Below the pieces are notes generated by a model that was given only the letters and a program-made list of their open reading frames with translations, ran no database searches and was not told the origin of the DNA. A DNA stretch of 20,508 nt, taken from positions 1 through 20,508 of the IMG/VR virus record IMGVR_UViG_3300025880_000146; one strand, 5' to 3'. Positions 19,738 to 20,508 of this stretch are shown one piece after another. Each line of letters opens with the position of its first letter. Position 1 is the first letter of the stretch. The translations under genes and the position numbers were made by a program. The DNA is from a virus.

Positions 19738-20145
19738 TTAAGCTGTTAATTCGTACGGCTTGTTCCACTTACCAACGTTAACGTCGGTGTAGTGACTACG
19801 ACTAAAGTAATCAGTCATTGCGTCATCATTGTTAAAGTACTTTGGACCTTTCATAGCATCTACAAGCTCTTCTAAAAAGTCACTAGCGGCACCGTATGTT
19901 TCAGGATAGTAAGGGTTTACTTGAATATATCCATCGTTCGCATAGTATGGTGTATCACGGCGTTCTGCGATCTCCATATTCTTTTTATTAGCTTCACCAA
20001 TAAAGTCAATTGGGCCGCTCTTAATGTTTACACAAATTGTTGAGTGATTATTAACACTAATACTAGCTTTCATTTTATATTTTTTAAGCACTGCTTTGAT
20101 GCCTGGTGCCAATTCTTTTTTCATTGCTTGTGATACATATGCCAT
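19738..20145 (-). CDS. LPD29-like conserved phage protein, 135 aa
   Basis: It starts MAYVSQAMKKELAPGIKAVL and continues KKYKMKASISVNNHSTICVN, then IKSGPIDFIGEA, YIQVNPYYPETYGAASDF, and an end with SDFLEELVDAMKG...NNDDAMTDYF. The pattern of a helix, then two strands with a GP.D element, resembles the LPD29-type domain found in phage and mobile-element proteins. The function of that domain is unknown. AGGAG precedes the ATG, and a strong sigma70-like promoter lies 35-60 nt upstream. It likely heads a transcript that continues into the tRNA genes. Confidence 0.8.
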   Translation of the reverse strand: MAYVSQAMKKELAPGIKAVLKKYKMKASISVNNHSTICVNIKSGPIDFIGEANKKNMEIAERRDTPYYANDGYIQVNPYYPETYGAASDFLEELVDAMKGPKYFNNDDAMTDYFSRSHYTDVNVGKWNKPYELTA

Positions 20146-20178
20146 TTGCTAACTCCTGTTTGCTTAACTTACTCTTAT

Positions 20179-20207
20179 ACAATAGCAGTAAGACGTCATA
20201 GTGTCAA
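20179..20207 (-). promoter_or_regulatory. Sigma70-type promoter TTGACA-N17-TATTGT
   Basis: TTGACA (20207-20202) and TATTGT (20184-20179) are separated by 17 nt on the minus strand. It would transcribe the LPD29-like gene and then the tRNA cluster. AAGACGTC occurs in its spacer (20190-20197) and again just upstream (20214-20221), a possible operator pair. Confidence 0.6.
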
Positions 20208-20221
20208 GTAAAAAAGACGTC
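20190..20221. repeat. Two AAGACGTC sites at the promoter
   Basis: The octamer AAGACGTC occurs at 20190-20197 and 20214-20221, 24 bp apart in the same direction. Each contains the palindrome GACGTC, and the second is part of a 12-bp palindrome, AAAGACGTCTTT. One sits between -35 and -10 and the other just upstream of -35. Confidence 0.45.
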
Positions 20222-20235
20222 TTTCTGAATCTTTT

Positions 20236-20478
20236 TTACCATTCTTTAGAATGACCTTCATCTTCATTATCGTTATAGCCTTTGGTATAGGCTGTAATTT
20301 CTGCAGGAGTCATATCCTTCATATCAACACGAGTACCTTTTTGTGTGCCTTCGGGCCAGTAGTGAGGATCAAACGCTCGACCATAGTAACTATCAGCTCC
20401 ACCTCGGTCATATGGACCTCCGTGCGTAGTATCATATTTAATTTTAAATTTTGGTTTTAAGTCTAGCGGTAACGTCAT
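20236..20478 (-). CDS. Small conserved hydrophilic phage protein, 80 aa
   Basis: It starts MTLPLDLKPKFKIKYDTTHG and contains GGPYDRGGADSYYGR, then PHYWPEGTQKGTRV and MTPAEITAYTKGYNDNED. This Gly/Tyr-rich pattern recurs in many phage small proteins, from memory, with no known role. GGAGG lies about 7 nt before the ATG, and the start overlaps the stop of an upstream gene (TAATG). It is hydrophilic with no membrane segment. Confidence 0.75.
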   Translation of the reverse strand: MTLPLDLKPKFKIKYDTTHGGPYDRGGADSYYGRAFDPHYWPEGTQKGTRVDMKDMTPAEITAYTKGYNDNEDEGHSKEW

Positions 20479-20508
20479 TACACTGCCTCCATTTGTTTAG
20501 CTTTAAAG
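20478..20508 (-). CDS. 3' end of an upstream gene (partial)
   Basis: The last ten codons of an open frame, ending FKAKQMEAV, stop at 20480-20478 with TAATG overlap to the 80-aa gene. The overlap style matches other junctions here and is the only support. Too little is visible to say more. Confidence 0.4.
   Translation of the reverse strand, partial: FKAKQMEAV

Noticed and set aside
20211-20225. AAAGACGTCTTT followed by T's as a terminator
   Set aside because: A perfect palindrome with no loop cannot form a normal terminator hairpin; better read as a binding site.
1-20508. CRISPR array, transposon or integrase
   Set aside because: No regularly spaced repeats with unique spacers, terminal inverted repeats or transposase/integrase motifs were seen.

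Overview
The window looks like part of the genome of a T4-like (Tevenvirinae/Kyanoviridae-type) marine myovirus. An AT-rich SAR11-type or cyanobacterial-type host range is plausible, but the host cannot be read from the sequence. The support is a replicative DnaB/gp41-type helicase next to a gp61-type primase, a UvsW-type helicase, a PhyH-family 2OG-Fe(II) oxygenase, many small proteins of the kind seen in marine T4-like phages, five tRNA genes, and T4-type late promoter boxes (TATAAATA). I recognise no photosynthesis genes. Almost everything is on the minus strand, tightly packed with TAATG and ATGA junctions. Family assignments come from motifs and memory of families; no database was searched.

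Layout from high to low coordinates, which is the direction of transcription. (1) 20508-17900, accessory and tRNA region: small proteins behind a good sigma70-like promoter, then tRNA-Arg(UCU), tRNA-Ile/Met(CAU), tRNA-Leu(UAA), two micro-ORFs with a shared MY[KR]VTA start, a SAM methyltransferase, tRNA-Leu(UAG) and tRNA-Ser with an unusual ACU anticodon. (2) 17852-13750, replication and recombination: an OB-fold-like protein, an AAA+ ATPase, a structured RNA segment ending in an intrinsic terminator, a small coiled-coil protein, UvsW and a conserved protein. (3) 13727-11442, an overlapping operon: Hc1 histone-like protein, two small membrane proteins, a 156-aa protein, a C2H2-like zinc-finger protein and a 189-aa miniature DnaE-like protein. 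(4) 11440-10324: a dioxygenase and the one convincing plus-strand gene. (5) 10283-6422: a virion-like beta protein, primase, a small protein, helicase and a GNAT-like protein. (6) 6194-1, late region: small conserved proteins, a pol-beta-type nucleotidyltransferase directly followed by a DNA/RNA-ligase-like nucleotidyltransferase, an unassigned protein, small basic or membrane proteins, and a large acidic protein with 26-residue repeats running off the left edge.

Two promoter classes are visible. TTGACA-N16/17-TAATAT-type promoters precede the primase, UvsW, AAA+, OB-fold and tRNA genes. TAAATA boxes precede genes in the late region. Several genes have no Shine-Dalgarno, and their promoter predicts transcription starting at or next to the ATG, so leaderless transcripts are likely. 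The most interesting items are the miniature DnaE that keeps all three polymerase aspartates, the nucleotidyltransferase/ligase pair, the structured RNA at 15930-16066, tRNA-Ser(ACU), and the paired micro-ORFs, one of which is split by an in-frame TAG.
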